Below are positions 20,735-30,028 of a DNA stretch of 64,000 nt, piece after piece. The position numbers were made by a program, and so were the translations under genes. Under the pieces are notes generated by a model. The model did not search any database. It was not told where the DNA came from and saw nothing but the letters and a program-made list of their open reading frames with translations. Source of the stretch: Oscillospiraceae bacterium (GTDB taxonomy: Bacteria > Bacillota > Clostridia > Oscillospirales > Ruminococcaceae). Every line of letters begins with the position of its first letter. Within the stretch, counting starts at the first letter, position 1. Location: assembly GCA_025758045.1 (NCBI GenBank), contig CP107208.1:372001-436000 (forward strand). The letters are read 5' to 3'.

Positions 20735-22236
20735 GTGCGTTCCTCCTTTGGGCCGGTCAGCCCCATGGCGGCGTAGACGGCGGACATGTCCAGGGCTTGG
20801 CGCACGCCGTCGGCCAGCAGGTCAAACTGCTGTTCGCGGTAGGCCTGCATCGTGATGGGCGCAGCGCTTTCCATGGCAATGCCCTTGCGGCGGCAAAGCA
20901 GTTCGGCCAGCCGCTCGGTCAGCTCGCCGCTGTCAAACAGGCCGTGCAGGTAGGTGCCGAACACATTGCCCTGCACGCAGCCCTCGGGCGTGCCGTCCGC
21001 CAGGGTGCAAAAGGGTGCGCCCTGCTCCTGTATAGATGTACGGCCGGTGTGGATCTCGTAGCCGGTGAGTTCCGCCCCTGCAAAGGGGGCGGCGGTTGTG
21101 GCTGTGGATTGAGTGCGGCGTTTTTCGTTGGTGAAAACCGTCCGGGTCGGCAGCAGGCCCAGGCCGCGCAGAGTCTGGGGATGGCCGCTCTCGGTGCCAG
21201 TGGAATCATCCAGCGTTTTCCCCAGCATCTGGTAGCCGCCGCAGACGCCCAGCACCGGCGTGCCGCCCGCCGCCAGCTTTTGCACAGCGGCTTCCAGCCC
21301 GGATTGCCGCAGCCAGATCAGGTCGTCCACAGTGTTTTTGGTGCCGGGCAGAATCACCAGGTCCGGCGCGCCCAGCTCCCGCGTGGTCTGCACGTAGCGC
21401 ACGCCCAGCAGGGGGTGCTGTTCCAGTGGCATAAAATCGGTAAAGTTGGAGATATGGGGCAGGCGTAAAATCGCCACATCCAGCGGCTTGACGGCGTTTT
21501 TCTGCTGTAGGCGGTCGGAGAGGGAGTCCTCGTCCTCAATATCCACCTTTAAATAGGGCACCACGCCCACCACGGGCAGGTGTGTCTTTTCTTCCAGCAT
21601 CGACAAGCCTGGGCGCAAAATTTCCACGTCCCCACGGAATTTGTTGATGACAAGCCCTTGTATGCGTGCCCGCTCCTCCGGCTCCAGCAGTTCCACCGTG
21701 CCGTACAACTGGGCAAACACGCCGCCGCGGTCGATGTCGCCGGCCAACAGCACCGGCGCGTCCACCAGCTTGGCCAGGCCCATATTGACGATGTCATCAG
21801 CTTTCAGGTTGATCTCGGCCGGGCTGCCTGCGCCCTCGATAACAATGATGTCAAACTCCTCGGCCAGGCTGTTGTAGGCCTGCAAAATGTCGGGGATCAG
21901 GGCACGCTTGTGGCGGAAATACTCCTTGGCAGGCATGTTGCCCCGCACCTCGCCATTAACGATGACCTGGCTGCCGATGTCGCTGCTGGGCTTGAGCAGG
22001 ATGGGGTTCATCCGCACGTCCGGCTCCACGCCCGCGGCCTGGGCCTGAACCACCTGGGCACGGCCCATTTCCAGGCCATCCCGGGTGACAAAGCTGTTCA
22101 GCGCCATGTTCTGGCTTTTGAAGGGGGCAGTTTTGTAGCCGTCCTGGGCAAAAATACGGCAGAGCGCCGCGCACAACAGGCTCTTGCCCGCACCGCTCAT
22201 CGTGCCCTGCACCATGATACATTTTGCGCTGCTCAT
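20731..22236 (-). CDS. cbiP: Adenosylcobyric acid synthase (glutamine-hydrolysing)
   Basis: Amidates the b, d, e and g carboxyl groups of adenosylcobyrinate a,c-diamide using ATP and glutamine. 501 residues: an N-terminal ATP-binding domain (VQGTMSGAGKSLLCAALCR) and a C-terminal class I glutaminase with the nucleophile Cys in GVCGGYQMLG and the His in TYLHGLFDSGEL. Its start overlaps the end of cobD. Confidence 0.96.
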   Translation of the reverse strand: MSSAKCIMVQGTMSGAGKSLLCAALCRIFAQDGYKTAPFKSQNMALNSFVTRDGLEMGRAQVVQAQAAGVEPDVRMNPILLKPSSDIGSQVIVNGEVRGNMPAKEYFRHKRALIPDILQAYNSLAEEFDIIVIEGAGSPAEINLKADDIVNMGLAKLVDAPVLLAGDIDRGGVFAQLYGTVELLEPEERARIQGLVINKFRGDVEILRPGLSMLEEKTHLPVVGVVPYLKVDIEDEDSLSDRLQQKNAVKPLDVAILRLPHISNFTDFMPLEQHPLLGVRYVQTTRELGAPDLVILPGTKNTVDDLIWLRQSGLEAAVQKLAAGGTPVLGVCGGYQMLGKTLDDSTGTESGHPQTLRGLGLLPTRTVFTNEKRRTQSTATTAAPFAGAELTGYEIHTGRTSIQEQGAPFCTLADGTPEGCVQGNVFGTYLHGLFDSGELTERLAELLCRRKGIAMESAAPITMQAYREQQFDLLADGVRQALDMSAVYAAMGLTGPKEERT

Positions 22237-23285
22237 GCCAGCACCTCCCCCATGATTTGCAGCAGTTGGTCATTCTCAGCCGCCGTGCGCACAGCGGTGC
22301 GGTACCAGGCAGCGTCCAGCCCCGGATAATTAGCGCAGCTGCGCACTACTGCGCCGTACTGGCGCAGAGCTTCGCCAAAATCAGCCGGGGCCTTAAACAG
22401 CAGATAGTTGGCCTTCCCATCGATGACATACAGCCCCAGCGCCCGCAGGCCTGCCGCCATTTTGGGGCGTTGGTCAGCAATCAGGGCACGGACGGCATCG
22501 GCGTAAGCGGTCTCCTGCAACGCTGCAATGCCCGCGGCCTGGGCCAGGCTGGACACAGCCCAAGGCTGGCCCGCCGCCTGCATTTTGGCTAACAGATCGG
22601 CGTTGCTGCACAGTGCATAGCCCAAACGGACGCCCGCCATGGCGTAGAGTTTGGTAAAAGCTTTTAAGATGATAAGATTCGGTGCCTCGTGTAAAAATGT
22701 TTTTGCAGTCAAAGTGTCCCGATCGGGCAAAAAGTCCAAAAAGCATTCATCCACTACCAGAGCGGCCCCGCAGGCGGCACAGCGGTGCAGCAGCTTTTCT
22801 ACCAGTGCGGACGACGTTACCTGCCCCGTGGGATTGTTAGGCTGGCAGAGAAACACCATGTCTGTTTCCGGCGTTACAGCGTTGATAAAGGCATCCGTCA
22901 CTGCGAAATCGTTGGCAGCATCCAGCGTAAACCGCGTAACTTCACAGCCGACCGTATCCAGCGCCGCTGCGTACTCGGCAAAGGTGGGCGCAGGCAGCAG
23001 GGCGCGGCGCGGGCGGACAGCCAAAGCAAGGCGGAAGATCAAATCCGCCGCGCCGTTGCCGCACAACAGCCAATCGGCGGGCACATCCTCGGCCACGGCC
23101 AGCTTGGCCCGCAGTTCCCGGCAAAGGGGGTCTGGGTAGCGGTCCGCCGTGGGCAGTGCCGCCGCGATGGCCGCCGCCACCCCCGCAGGCAGCCCCAGCG
23201 GGCTGACGTTGGCCGAAAAATCCAGCGCGTCCCGGCCAAACTCAGCCCGGTAGCCGGCCCAATCGCCGCCATGTACCAGTTTCAT
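22233..23285 (-). CDS. cobD: L-threonine-O-3-phosphate decarboxylase
   Basis: PLP enzyme that makes (R)-1-amino-2-propanol phosphate for the nucleotide loop. 350 residues of the aminotransferase fold: N-terminal VHGGDW, the DFSANVSPLG substrate loop, NNPTG-type FLCQPNNPTGQV, and the PLP Lys in KAFTKLYAMAGVRLGYA. ATG at 23285 has GAGGG 7 bases upstream and is preferred over earlier in-frame starts. It lies between cbiB and cbiP, which fits CobD rather than histidinol-phosphate aminotransferase. Confidence 0.92.
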   Translation of the reverse strand: MKLVHGGDWAGYRAEFGRDALDFSANVSPLGLPAGVAAAIAAALPTADRYPDPLCRELRAKLAVAEDVPADWLLCGNGAADLIFRLALAVRPRRALLPAPTFAEYAAALDTVGCEVTRFTLDAANDFAVTDAFINAVTPETDMVFLCQPNNPTGQVTSSALVEKLLHRCAACGAALVVDECFLDFLPDRDTLTAKTFLHEAPNLIILKAFTKLYAMAGVRLGYALCSNADLLAKMQAAGQPWAVSSLAQAAGIAALQETAYADAVRALIADQRPKMAAGLRALGLYVIDGKANYLLFKAPADFGEALRQYGAVVRSCANYPGLDAAWYRTAVRTAAENDQLLQIMGEVLA

Positions 23286-23295
23286 CTGCATTCCC

Positions 23296-24255
23296 TCACA
23301 AAGCAAAAAGCAGCCGCACCGCCAGCCCCAGTGCCAGGGCCAGCAGGCTTTCGGCGTACATCATGCGGTTGGCCCGCACGATGTCCTGCGGCTCAATGGG
23401 CCGCAGCGGGTCGCCGATCGTCGGCTTATTGTAATATTCGCCAAAATAGTAGGCCGGGCCTGCCAGCTGCACACCCAGCGCCCCGGCGCAGGCACTCTCA
23501 GTCTGGGCGCTGTTGGGGCTGGCGTGGTTACGTCGGTCCCGGCGCCAAATTTTCCACGCACCGGCGGCGCTGCCCCCGGTCAGGGCCGCAGCGGCCACCC
23601 ACAACAACCCGGCCAGGCGGCTGGGCTGCCAGTTGGCCACGTCGTCCAGTTTAGCAGCACAGCGTCCAAAATAGAGATACTTCTCGTTTTTATAGCCCAG
23701 CATGCTGTCCATCGTATTGATGGCTTTGTAGGTCAGCGCCAGCGGTGCGCCGCCGATCAGCATGTAGAACAGCGGAGCAATGACGCCGTCGCTGGCGTTC
23801 TCGGCCACAGTCTCCACCGCCGCTTTGGTCACGCCTTCGGCAGTCAGGCTTTGGGTATCGCGTCCCACGATGCGGGCCACCGCCTTGCGGGCAGCAGGCA
23901 GGTCGCCTTTTTGCAGTTCCTTATACACGTTCATGCTTTCCTGCTTAAGGCCTTTGGCCGCAAGGGCCTGCCCGCACCAGAACATTTGCAGGGCCAGCCC
24001 CAGCGCCGGGTGCAGTTTGGCCGCCAGCCAGCAGGCCGCGCCGGTGACCAGCAGAGTGCCCAGCGGCAGCACAGCAGCCACGATACCCCCGCCCAGCAGC
24101 TCGCCCTGCGGTGTTGTGGGCAGGGCGGCGCGCAGGCGTTTTTCCAGTGCCGAGATGCACCGGCCCATCAACACCACCGGGTGAGGCAGCCAGGCCGGGT
24201 CCGCAAAAATGGCATCCAGCACAAAACCGCCCAGCACCGCCCAAAATATCAGCAT
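23296..24255 (-). CDS. cbiB: Adenosylcobinamide-phosphate synthase
   Basis: Integral membrane enzyme that joins the aminopropanol phosphate arm to adenosylcobyric acid. 319 residues with several membrane segments. Family stretches are DPAWLPHPVVLMGR, VETVAENASDGVIAPLFY, NTMDSMLGYKNEKY and a terminal transmembrane helix. The start at 24255 overlaps the end of cobC and has AAGGAGAG upstream. Confidence 0.95.
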   Translation of the reverse strand: MLIFWAVLGGFVLDAIFADPAWLPHPVVLMGRCISALEKRLRAALPTTPQGELLGGGIVAAVLPLGTLLVTGAACWLAAKLHPALGLALQMFWCGQALAAKGLKQESMNVYKELQKGDLPAARKAVARIVGRDTQSLTAEGVTKAAVETVAENASDGVIAPLFYMLIGGAPLALTYKAINTMDSMLGYKNEKYLYFGRCAAKLDDVANWQPSRLAGLLWVAAAALTGGSAAGAWKIWRRDRRNHASPNSAQTESACAGALGVQLAGPAYYFGEYYNKPTIGDPLRPIEPQDIVRANRMMYAESLLALALGLAVRLLFAL

Positions 24256-24848
24256 ATACTCTCCTTGGTGTACTGCACGGTCTTGACCAGGTGCAGTACG
24301 TGCTGCGCGGCCCAATCGCGTGCATCCAGCACATAACCGCCCGCGTTGGGGCCGCACCACTTGTAGTAGCCTCGTTGGGGCAGGGCGTAACGCTCCAGCG
24401 CGGCCATCTGGGTACCGCCATGGGCCAAAATCACCAGCATGTCCTCACCGTCCGCCAGTGCCTTATCCACCAGCGCCGCAAAAGTCTTGCAGATACGGTC
24501 CGAGAATTCATCCTTGCGCTCACCGTCCGGGCAGGAGCTTTCGCAGTTGGCGGCGACCCAGGCCTGATAGTCAGGATCGTGCTCCATCTCCACGTAATTG
24601 CGCCCCTCAAAACTTCCGAAGCACATTTCTTTCAGCCCGTCCACCGGCACAAGCTTTGCCTTGGGGAACAGTACCTTCGCCGTCTGGGCTGTGCGCTGCA
24701 GCGTGGAAATATAGACGACCTTCGGGTCAATATCGGCGCGGCGCAGCTGGGCCAGGCCCTCGGGCGAAAGCGGGATGTCCCGCTGGCCCTGGTAGCGCTT
24801 TTGGGCGTTGTACTCGGTCAGGCCGTGGCGCAGTAAATAAATCAACAT
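24249..24848 (-). CDS. cobC: Histidine-phosphatase family, probable alpha-ribazole phosphatase
   Basis: Phosphoglycerate-mutase-like fold of 199 residues with the RHG catalytic motif in LLRHGLTEYN, ISTLQRTAQTA, the FGSFEGRNYVEM stretch and the second His in LAHGG. Its place inside the nucleotide-loop genes supports removal of phosphate from alpha-ribazole phosphate or cobalamin phosphate. It overlaps both neighbours by a few bases. Confidence 0.88.
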   Translation of the reverse strand: MLIYLLRHGLTEYNAQKRYQGQRDIPLSPEGLAQLRRADIDPKVVYISTLQRTAQTAKVLFPKAKLVPVDGLKEMCFGSFEGRNYVEMEHDPDYQAWVAANCESSCPDGERKDEFSDRICKTFAALVDKALADGEDMLVILAHGGTQMAALERYALPQRGYYKWCGPNAGGYVLDARDWAAQHVLHLVKTVQYTKESIC

Positions 24849-25159
24849 TTCGGCAGTTCTCCTTTCAATACCGTGGGCAGGCCACAGAACATTTCCACCA
24901 CGCAGCTTGCCCGCGCGGCCAGCAGGCAGGCCAGACGGCCGGCGGCTTCCCGCGCGGCGCGCTCGGCCGGATCGATGGGCACGATGCCGCCGCCAATTTC
25001 GGTGGCGATGACCACATCATAGGCGGTCAGTTCGTCGGCCAGTTTTTCTAGATCCGTGGCGTTGGCGGCCAGATTTTGCACATCACAAATCTGCCGTCCG
25101 CCGAACTTTTGGGAAAACGCGCGTTTACCGCTGTAAAGGGGTCCGGTAACAAAAAGCAT
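24842..25159 (-). CDS. Short CobU-like P-loop protein
   Basis: 105 residues that look like CobU with the middle removed. It has the P-loop LFVTGPLYSGKRAF at the N-terminus. It then passes directly to the C-terminal CobU motif VIATEIGGGIVPIDPAERAA and GRLACLLAARASCVVEMFCG. The central segment with the guanylated His and the HR-rich region is absent. A full-length cobU lies 0.8 kb upstream in the same operon. The protein has a good ribosome binding site and overlaps cobC, so it looks expressed. It may keep a nucleotide-binding or kinase-like role, or be a decaying duplicate. Confidence 0.75.
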   Translation of the reverse strand: MLFVTGPLYSGKRAFSQKFGGRQICDVQNLAANATDLEKLADELTAYDVVIATEIGGGIVPIDPAERAAREAAGRLACLLAARASCVVEMFCGLPTVLKGELPKC

Positions 25160-25912
25160 TTACAGCACCCCCAGCCATTGGCAGGCGGCCAGCGCCGCCA
25201 GCATCCAGATCTCACATTTTTGCAAAAACCACCCGGCCAAGTCACCCGTAGTGCCGCCGAACTGGTTTTTGGCTGCGTGGTAGTACCGTACAAACACGGC
25301 ACAGGCCGCCAGCACCAGTGCCCAGCCGCCCAAAGCGACGAGGGCCGCGCCCAGCAGCACACAGAGCACCGTCAACACGCGGCGCACGTTGGTTTTATCT
25401 GCCGCCGTGGCAAAAGTATGGGCCAGGCCGGTGTTTTTTGCCATGGGGAACGCTGCCACCGCCAGCCCGGAGAGCGCCCGCTCCCCCACCAGTGCTAATG
25501 TCCACAACACACCCACGCGCGGGGTAAACTGCACGCAGACACACAGAGCCAAGTAAGCTATAAAGTAACTGCACAGCCGGATAACAGCGAACGCACCGCA
25601 GTGGGGGTCCTTTAAAATTTCCAGCTTTTTGGCGGTGTCGCCGTAGCTGGAAAGGGCATCGCAGGTGTCGGCGTAGCCGTCCAGATGGATGCCGCCCGTG
25701 ACCCACACCGGCATCAGGCAGAACCCTGCCGCGCGGGCAAAATCCGGCAAAGGCAGGGCACCGCACAGGCACCACAGCGCGCCGATCACCACGCCGATGA
25801 GCGGAAATGCGCAGAGAGCGTACCGCATGTTTTTCTCGTTCCAGGCAAACTGCGGCATCGGCAGCGCCGAAAACATGGCGAACGCCACCGCGATCGTCTG
25901 CAAAGCTGTCAT
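25160..25912 (-). CDS. cobS: Adenosylcobinamide-GDP ribazoletransferase (cobalamin synthase)
   Basis: Membrane enzyme that joins alpha-ribazole (phosphate) to adenosylcobinamide-GDP. 250 residues. The family motif around GGIHLDGYADTCDALSSYGD and KLEILKDPHCGAFAV is intact, and five or six hydrophobic segments follow. ATG at 25912 is preferred, with a GGGGGC stretch upstream. Directly adjacent to the short CobU-like gene. Confidence 0.95.
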   Translation of the reverse strand: MTALQTIAVAFAMFSALPMPQFAWNEKNMRYALCAFPLIGVVIGALWCLCGALPLPDFARAAGFCLMPVWVTGGIHLDGYADTCDALSSYGDTAKKLEILKDPHCGAFAVIRLCSYFIAYLALCVCVQFTPRVGVLWTLALVGERALSGLAVAAFPMAKNTGLAHTFATAADKTNVRRVLTVLCVLLGAALVALGGWALVLAACAVFVRYYHAAKNQFGGTTGDLAGWFLQKCEIWMLAALAACQWLGVL

Positions 25913-25916
25913 AGGT

Positions 25917-26432
25917 TTAGCCCCCTTTATAATAACGTGGAATGCCGCATACAACCCGCACCACGGCGTCGGCCCGGGTAGCGGCTGCGTTGTTGATCTG
26001 CGCCAGCGTCAGCAGGTAGCGGTCGGTATCGTCGGCATAGTCGGCCCCGCCGCGAAAGACCTCGTTGGATACAACAATCAAATTATCGCACTGCGCGGCC
26101 AGTTTTGCAAGGGCGTTTACAACGGCGTCAGCCGTTTTCTCCCCTGCGCCGTCGGGGGCGTAGAGTTCGTTGGCCGTTAAATTGCCCAGGTCCTCCAGCA
26201 GCACTGTACCGCGCCGGGGCAAAATCAGCCGATCAAGATGCAGTGGGCACTCCACCGTGTCAAACTGTTTTTGCGCCCGCATGGCGCGGTGCCGGGCCAC
26301 ACGGGCAGCACACTCAGCGTCCCACACCTGCATGGTAGCCAGGTAGGTGCGCGGCAAGGGGCTTTGCAGGCAAAGCGACTCTGCAAAGGCGCTTTTCCCG
26401 CTGGCCGAGCCGCCGATGACCAGCGTCAGCAT
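25917..26432 (-). CDS. cobU: Adenosylcobinamide kinase / cobinamide-phosphate guanylyltransferase
   Basis: Phosphorylates and then guanylates adenosylcobinamide. 171 residues with the P-loop VIGGSASGKSAFAE, the HR-containing middle (RVARHRAMRAQKQFDTVECP, with His as the guanylation site) and LIVVSNEVFRGG. The usual GIVP of that last motif reads RGGADYADDTDR here. The start overlaps the end of cobT. Confidence 0.93.
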   Translation of the reverse strand: MLTLVIGGSASGKSAFAESLCLQSPLPRTYLATMQVWDAECAARVARHRAMRAQKQFDTVECPLHLDRLILPRRGTVLLEDLGNLTANELYAPDGAGEKTADAVVNALAKLAAQCDNLIVVSNEVFRGGADYADDTDRYLLTLAQINNAAATRADAVVRVVCGIPRYYKGG

Positions 26433-27490
26433 TGCGGGGTGTACGGCGTGATGCCGCCCTCGGCAAACGAATAGCAGCCGTTGTAGACCGCAAGGGCCAT
26501 ATCCCACAGCGGTAGGCTGGCCACTGCGCCTGTGCCTTCGCCTAGGTGCAGATTGGCGGTGATAAGCGGTTTTTTATCGAGTTCTTCCAGTACCAGGCGG
26601 GCGGCCGGCTCGCTGGAAACATGGCTGGCAAACACAGCCTTGGCCGCAGCCGGGCACAGCCGCACAGCGCACAGCGCCGCCACGCCGCTGATGAAGCCAT
26701 CCATAAGGATAGGTACATTTTCCAGTGCACCGCCTAAAAATACACCGCACAATCCGGCGATGTCAAAGCCGCCCAAGGCCGCCAACACACCCAGCGGGTC
26801 GGCCGCATCGGGGCGGTTAACGACAATGCCGCACCGGATGGCATCGATCTTGCAGCGCAGGCCTTCGTCGGAAAGTCCCGCACCACGGCCGGTCATCTCC
26901 TGCACGGGGCGGCCCAACAGTACGCTGGCCACGGCGCTGGAGGTGGTGGTGTTGCCGATGCCCATCTCACCGGTGGCCAACATCTGTACGCCCTGGCGTT
27001 TTTGCGCCCGTACCAGCTCGATACCGCAGGCGATGGCCTGCACAGCCTGAGCGCGGGACATGGCCGGGCCTTGGGTGAAGTCCGCCGTGCCGAGGGCGAC
27101 GCGGCAGTTGATGACCCCGGCCACCGGTGTTCCGGCAATGCCCATATCCACAGGCACAACGGCGCAGTGGGCGGCCGCTGCCATGCGACAAACGCTGGTA
27201 CGACGGGCGGCAAGATTTTCCAGCACCGCGCGGGTCACGCTGGCGTCTGTCTGGCTGACACCCTGGGCCACCACGCCGTTATCGGCGCACAGCACCAGCA
27301 CGGCACGGTTGGCAAGATCCGGCGTCTCTGTCCCCATCAGGGCGGCGGCATCCTCCACCATCGTTTCCAGCCGGCCCAGACCGCCCAGGGGTTTGGCAAG
27401 TGCGGCCCAGTGGGCGTGCGCGGCGGCACGGGCGGCTTTATTAGGCGGCGTCACCGTTTTTAATAAGGTTTTCAGTTCGTTTTCGGTCAT
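26426..27490 (-). CDS. cobT: Nicotinate-nucleotide:dimethylbenzimidazole phosphoribosyltransferase
   Basis: Makes alpha-ribazole phosphate from a lower-ligand base and nicotinate mononucleotide. 354 residues. Conserved stretches are KPLGGLGRLE, VLCADNGVVAQGVSQ, TGEMGIGNTTTSSAV and the catalytic Glu in LHLGEGTGAV. It overlaps cbiA by 4 bases. No gene for making dimethylbenzimidazole is nearby, so the lower ligand is not predicted. Confidence 0.96.
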   Translation of the reverse strand: MTENELKTLLKTVTPPNKAARAAAHAHWAALAKPLGGLGRLETMVEDAAALMGTETPDLANRAVLVLCADNGVVAQGVSQTDASVTRAVLENLAARRTSVCRMAAAAHCAVVPVDMGIAGTPVAGVINCRVALGTADFTQGPAMSRAQAVQAIACGIELVRAQKRQGVQMLATGEMGIGNTTTSSAVASVLLGRPVQEMTGRGAGLSDEGLRCKIDAIRCGIVVNRPDAADPLGVLAALGGFDIAGLCGVFLGGALENVPILMDGFISGVAALCAVRLCPAAAKAVFASHVSSEPAARLVLEELDKKPLITANLHLGEGTGAVASLPLWDMALAVYNGCYSFAEGGITPYTPQC

Positions 27491-28833
27491 GGTTCTTCCT
27501 TTATATAGCGGCAGGCCGCGGTCACAAAGCGTTGCGGCAAGGGTGTGCCCGCCCAGTACAGGTGCGGAAATCCCGCATACAAATGTGCGTTGGCGAAGCC
27601 GCAGGCCCAGCTGCGACCGTTGGTTTTGACAGCGGTGAAGTCCGTGCCGTTGGCGGTCGAATCCCAGTGGTGGAACTCGTGGATCGGCAGGGTCTCCCCT
27701 GCCGCAAACAACATGCTGTCGGCGTTGGAGGTCAGTGCGGCATAGCCGAACCGCACCAGATGGCCAATTTTTACGCCTTGCCCGGGCAGAACACCCGCCA
27801 TGGGGTAGGTTTTGCCGTCCGCATCCTCCAGCGTTTGGCCCAGGTAGAGGAACCCGCCGCACTCGGCCACCGTAGGCAGGCCGCTTTCCACAGCCGTTTT
27901 TACGGCGCTGCGCATGGCGGTGTTGGTTGCCAGCTGGACGGCGTACAGTTCCGGGTAGCCGCCCGGCAGGTACAGGCCGCCGATATTGGGGGGCAGTGCC
28001 GTATCCTCCAGGGGGCTGAAAAAGCACAGCTCCGCGCCTTTTTCCTGCAAAGCTTCCAGTGTTTCGGCGTAAGTAAAGCAGAACGCGGCATCCCGCGCCA
28101 CAGCAATACGCACGTTAGCCGGGGGCACGTTGCGCGGGGCCGCGGCAGGCGCGGGGCAATCAAGCAAGGCGGAAAAGTGCGGCCAATCGATGGTTTTCTG
28201 TGCAGCATCCGACAAAATTTTTATTTTATTCTGCAGGTCTGCAATCTCCCCTGCGGTTTTCAACCCCAGGTGGCGGCTCTCGATGGCAGCCTCCGGCAGC
28301 GGCGGCAGGTAACCTATCACCGGCAGGCTGGTCTCCTTTTCTAACATCGGGGCCAACAGTTTGTACAAAGTTTCGCTGCAATCATTGAGCAGTATGCCCG
28401 CCAGATGATGCGGTGTACGGAACGCCATGAGCCCCCGCAGCTCGGCCGCCAGGGTCAGGCTGGCACCCTTGGGCCGCACCACCAGCAGCACCGGCAGACC
28501 CAGCGTGTCCGCCAGATGCCAAGCACTGGCGGTGGCACTGATGCCACCCAGGCCGTCGTAATAGCCCATAGCGCCTTCCACCACCGCCGCGCCATGGCCT
28601 GCCGCGTTTTGGGCGTACAGGCGGCGCACCGTAGCCGGGGTGGAGAAAAACAGGTCAAGGTTATGGCTTTCCACGCCCAGCACAGAGCGGTGGAACATCG
28701 GGTCAATATAATCCGGCCCCGATTTAAAGGCACAGGGATACTCCCCCCGCGCCTGCAACGCCGCCAACAGGGCGCAGGCGGCGGTCGTTTTGCCGCTGCC
28801 GGAGCGCGGCGCCGCCAAAACCAGCTGCAGCAT
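27487..28833 (-). CDS. cbiA: Cobyrinate a,c-diamide synthase
   Basis: Amidates the a and c side chains of cobyrinate with glutamine and ATP. 448 residues: an ATP domain with PRSGSGKTTAACALLAALQA and KSGPDYIDPMFH, and a glutaminase domain with VAECGGFLYLG (nucleophile Cys) and a C-terminal EFHHWD stretch. Starts one base after cbiET ends. Confidence 0.96.
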   Translation of the reverse strand: MLQLVLAAPRSGSGKTTAACALLAALQARGEYPCAFKSGPDYIDPMFHRSVLGVESHNLDLFFSTPATVRRLYAQNAAGHGAAVVEGAMGYYDGLGGISATASAWHLADTLGLPVLLVVRPKGASLTLAAELRGLMAFRTPHHLAGILLNDCSETLYKLLAPMLEKETSLPVIGYLPPLPEAAIESRHLGLKTAGEIADLQNKIKILSDAAQKTIDWPHFSALLDCPAPAAAPRNVPPANVRIAVARDAAFCFTYAETLEALQEKGAELCFFSPLEDTALPPNIGGLYLPGGYPELYAVQLATNTAMRSAVKTAVESGLPTVAECGGFLYLGQTLEDADGKTYPMAGVLPGQGVKIGHLVRFGYAALTSNADSMLFAAGETLPIHEFHHWDSTANGTDFTAVKTNGRSWACGFANAHLYAGFPHLYWAGTPLPQRFVTAACRYIKEEP

Positions 28834-28834
28834 G

Positions 28835-30028
28835 TTACTCCCTCACAATTAAAAAAACCGGGTTATTGGCCATCAGCAGGTGCAGGCTACCCGCCGCCTT
28901 GCTGCGGCTGACGGCGATCTGCGTGACCTGGGCAGACAAACCGTGGGCCGCCAGTGCGGCGATGGCCTGCTGCAAAGTTTCCAGTGCAATGGCGCTGATG
29001 CAAAGCCGCACGGCCGGGTTGGCGGCCAGCGCTGCATCCATAATGGCCGCCAGATTGCCCTTGCTGCCGCCGATGAAAACAGCATCCGGGGCAGGCCAAT
29101 TTACCAGCACTTCGGGGGCCTTGCCTGCGGTCAGGTGCAGGTTTTCGGCATGGAATTTAGCGCGGTTCCGGCGGATCAGCTCGCAGGCATCGGCATCACA
29201 CTCAGCGGCGTAGACCTGGCCCGCAGGGGCGGCCAGCGCCATCTCCACGCTGACGCTGCCGGTGCCCGCGCCCACGTCCCACAAGATGTCGCCGGGACGC
29301 ACGGCCAGTTTGGCCAGTACGGCGGCGCGGACCTCCTGCTTGGTCATCGGCGTTTTGCTGCGGATGAAGGCTTCGTCCGGCAGGCCGGGTACGCGGCGCT
29401 GCAAGGCAGGGCAAGGCTCCACCAACAGCACACTTAAAGCCGCAAACTCCTGCCGGGCAAGTTCCTGCGCCGTGCCGCGCACAAGGCGCTGGGCAGCGGT
29501 GCCCAGGTTTTCCCCCACCGTTGCCTGCACGTTCCCGCCGCTGCTTTGCGTTAGTTTTTCGCAAAGGGTGGCGGGTGTCTCGCTGCCGCCGGTCAGGAAA
29601 AAGGTCGGTGTATCGGCACTGCACACCAGGGCCGGGGTGCAGGCACAGCCGTGGGCGCTGACCAGCTTCCAATCCTGCCAGGAGCGGCCCAGCGCGGCGG
29701 CCAGCAGCTGCACGCTGGAAAGTCCCGGGCAGACCATGTAGGGCAGGCCCGCCGCATCCAGCGCACGGCACAAGGCCGATGCGCCGGAGTAAAAGCCGGT
29801 GTCGCCGCTATAGGCCACGGCCACGTGGGCGGCTTCGGTCGTTCGCAGCAGTGCGCAGATCTCCTCGATCTTATAAACCGGCGCACGGTTCCCGGTGCAG
29901 CCATCGGGCAGGCTTTCCAATAGGCGGCGGGCACCGATAATAAGCTCCGCTTCCCGCAGGGCGTTTAGCCCCTGCATCGTCAGGCTGCCAGGGGTGCCGC
30001 TGCCCATGCCGACCAATGTAATTTTCAT
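28835..30028 (-). CDS. cbiET: Fused cobalt-precorrin-7 C5-methyltransferase / precorrin-6B C15-methyltransferase (decarboxylating)
   Basis: Bifunctional protein of 397 residues (CobL-type). Residues 1-195 form the CbiE SAM methyltransferase (LVGMGSGTPGSLT, YSGDTGFYSGA, CPGLSSVQLLAA). Residues about 205-397 form CbiT, with the SAM-binding motif WDVGAGTGSVSVEMA and the IGGSKGNLAAIM stretch. The ATG at 30028 overlaps the end of cbiJ. Confidence 0.94.
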   Translation of the reverse strand: MKITLVGMGSGTPGSLTMQGLNALREAELIIGARRLLESLPDGCTGNRAPVYKIEEICALLRTTEAAHVAVAYSGDTGFYSGASALCRALDAAGLPYMVCPGLSSVQLLAAALGRSWQDWKLVSAHGCACTPALVCSADTPTFFLTGGSETPATLCEKLTQSSGGNVQATVGENLGTAAQRLVRGTAQELARQEFAALSVLLVEPCPALQRRVPGLPDEAFIRSKTPMTKQEVRAAVLAKLAVRPGDILWDVGAGTGSVSVEMALAAPAGQVYAAECDADACELIRRNRAKFHAENLHLTAGKAPEVLVNWPAPDAVFIGGSKGNLAAIMDAALAANPAVRLCISAIALETLQQAIAALAAHGLSAQVTQIAVSRSKAAGSLHLLMANNPVFLIVRE

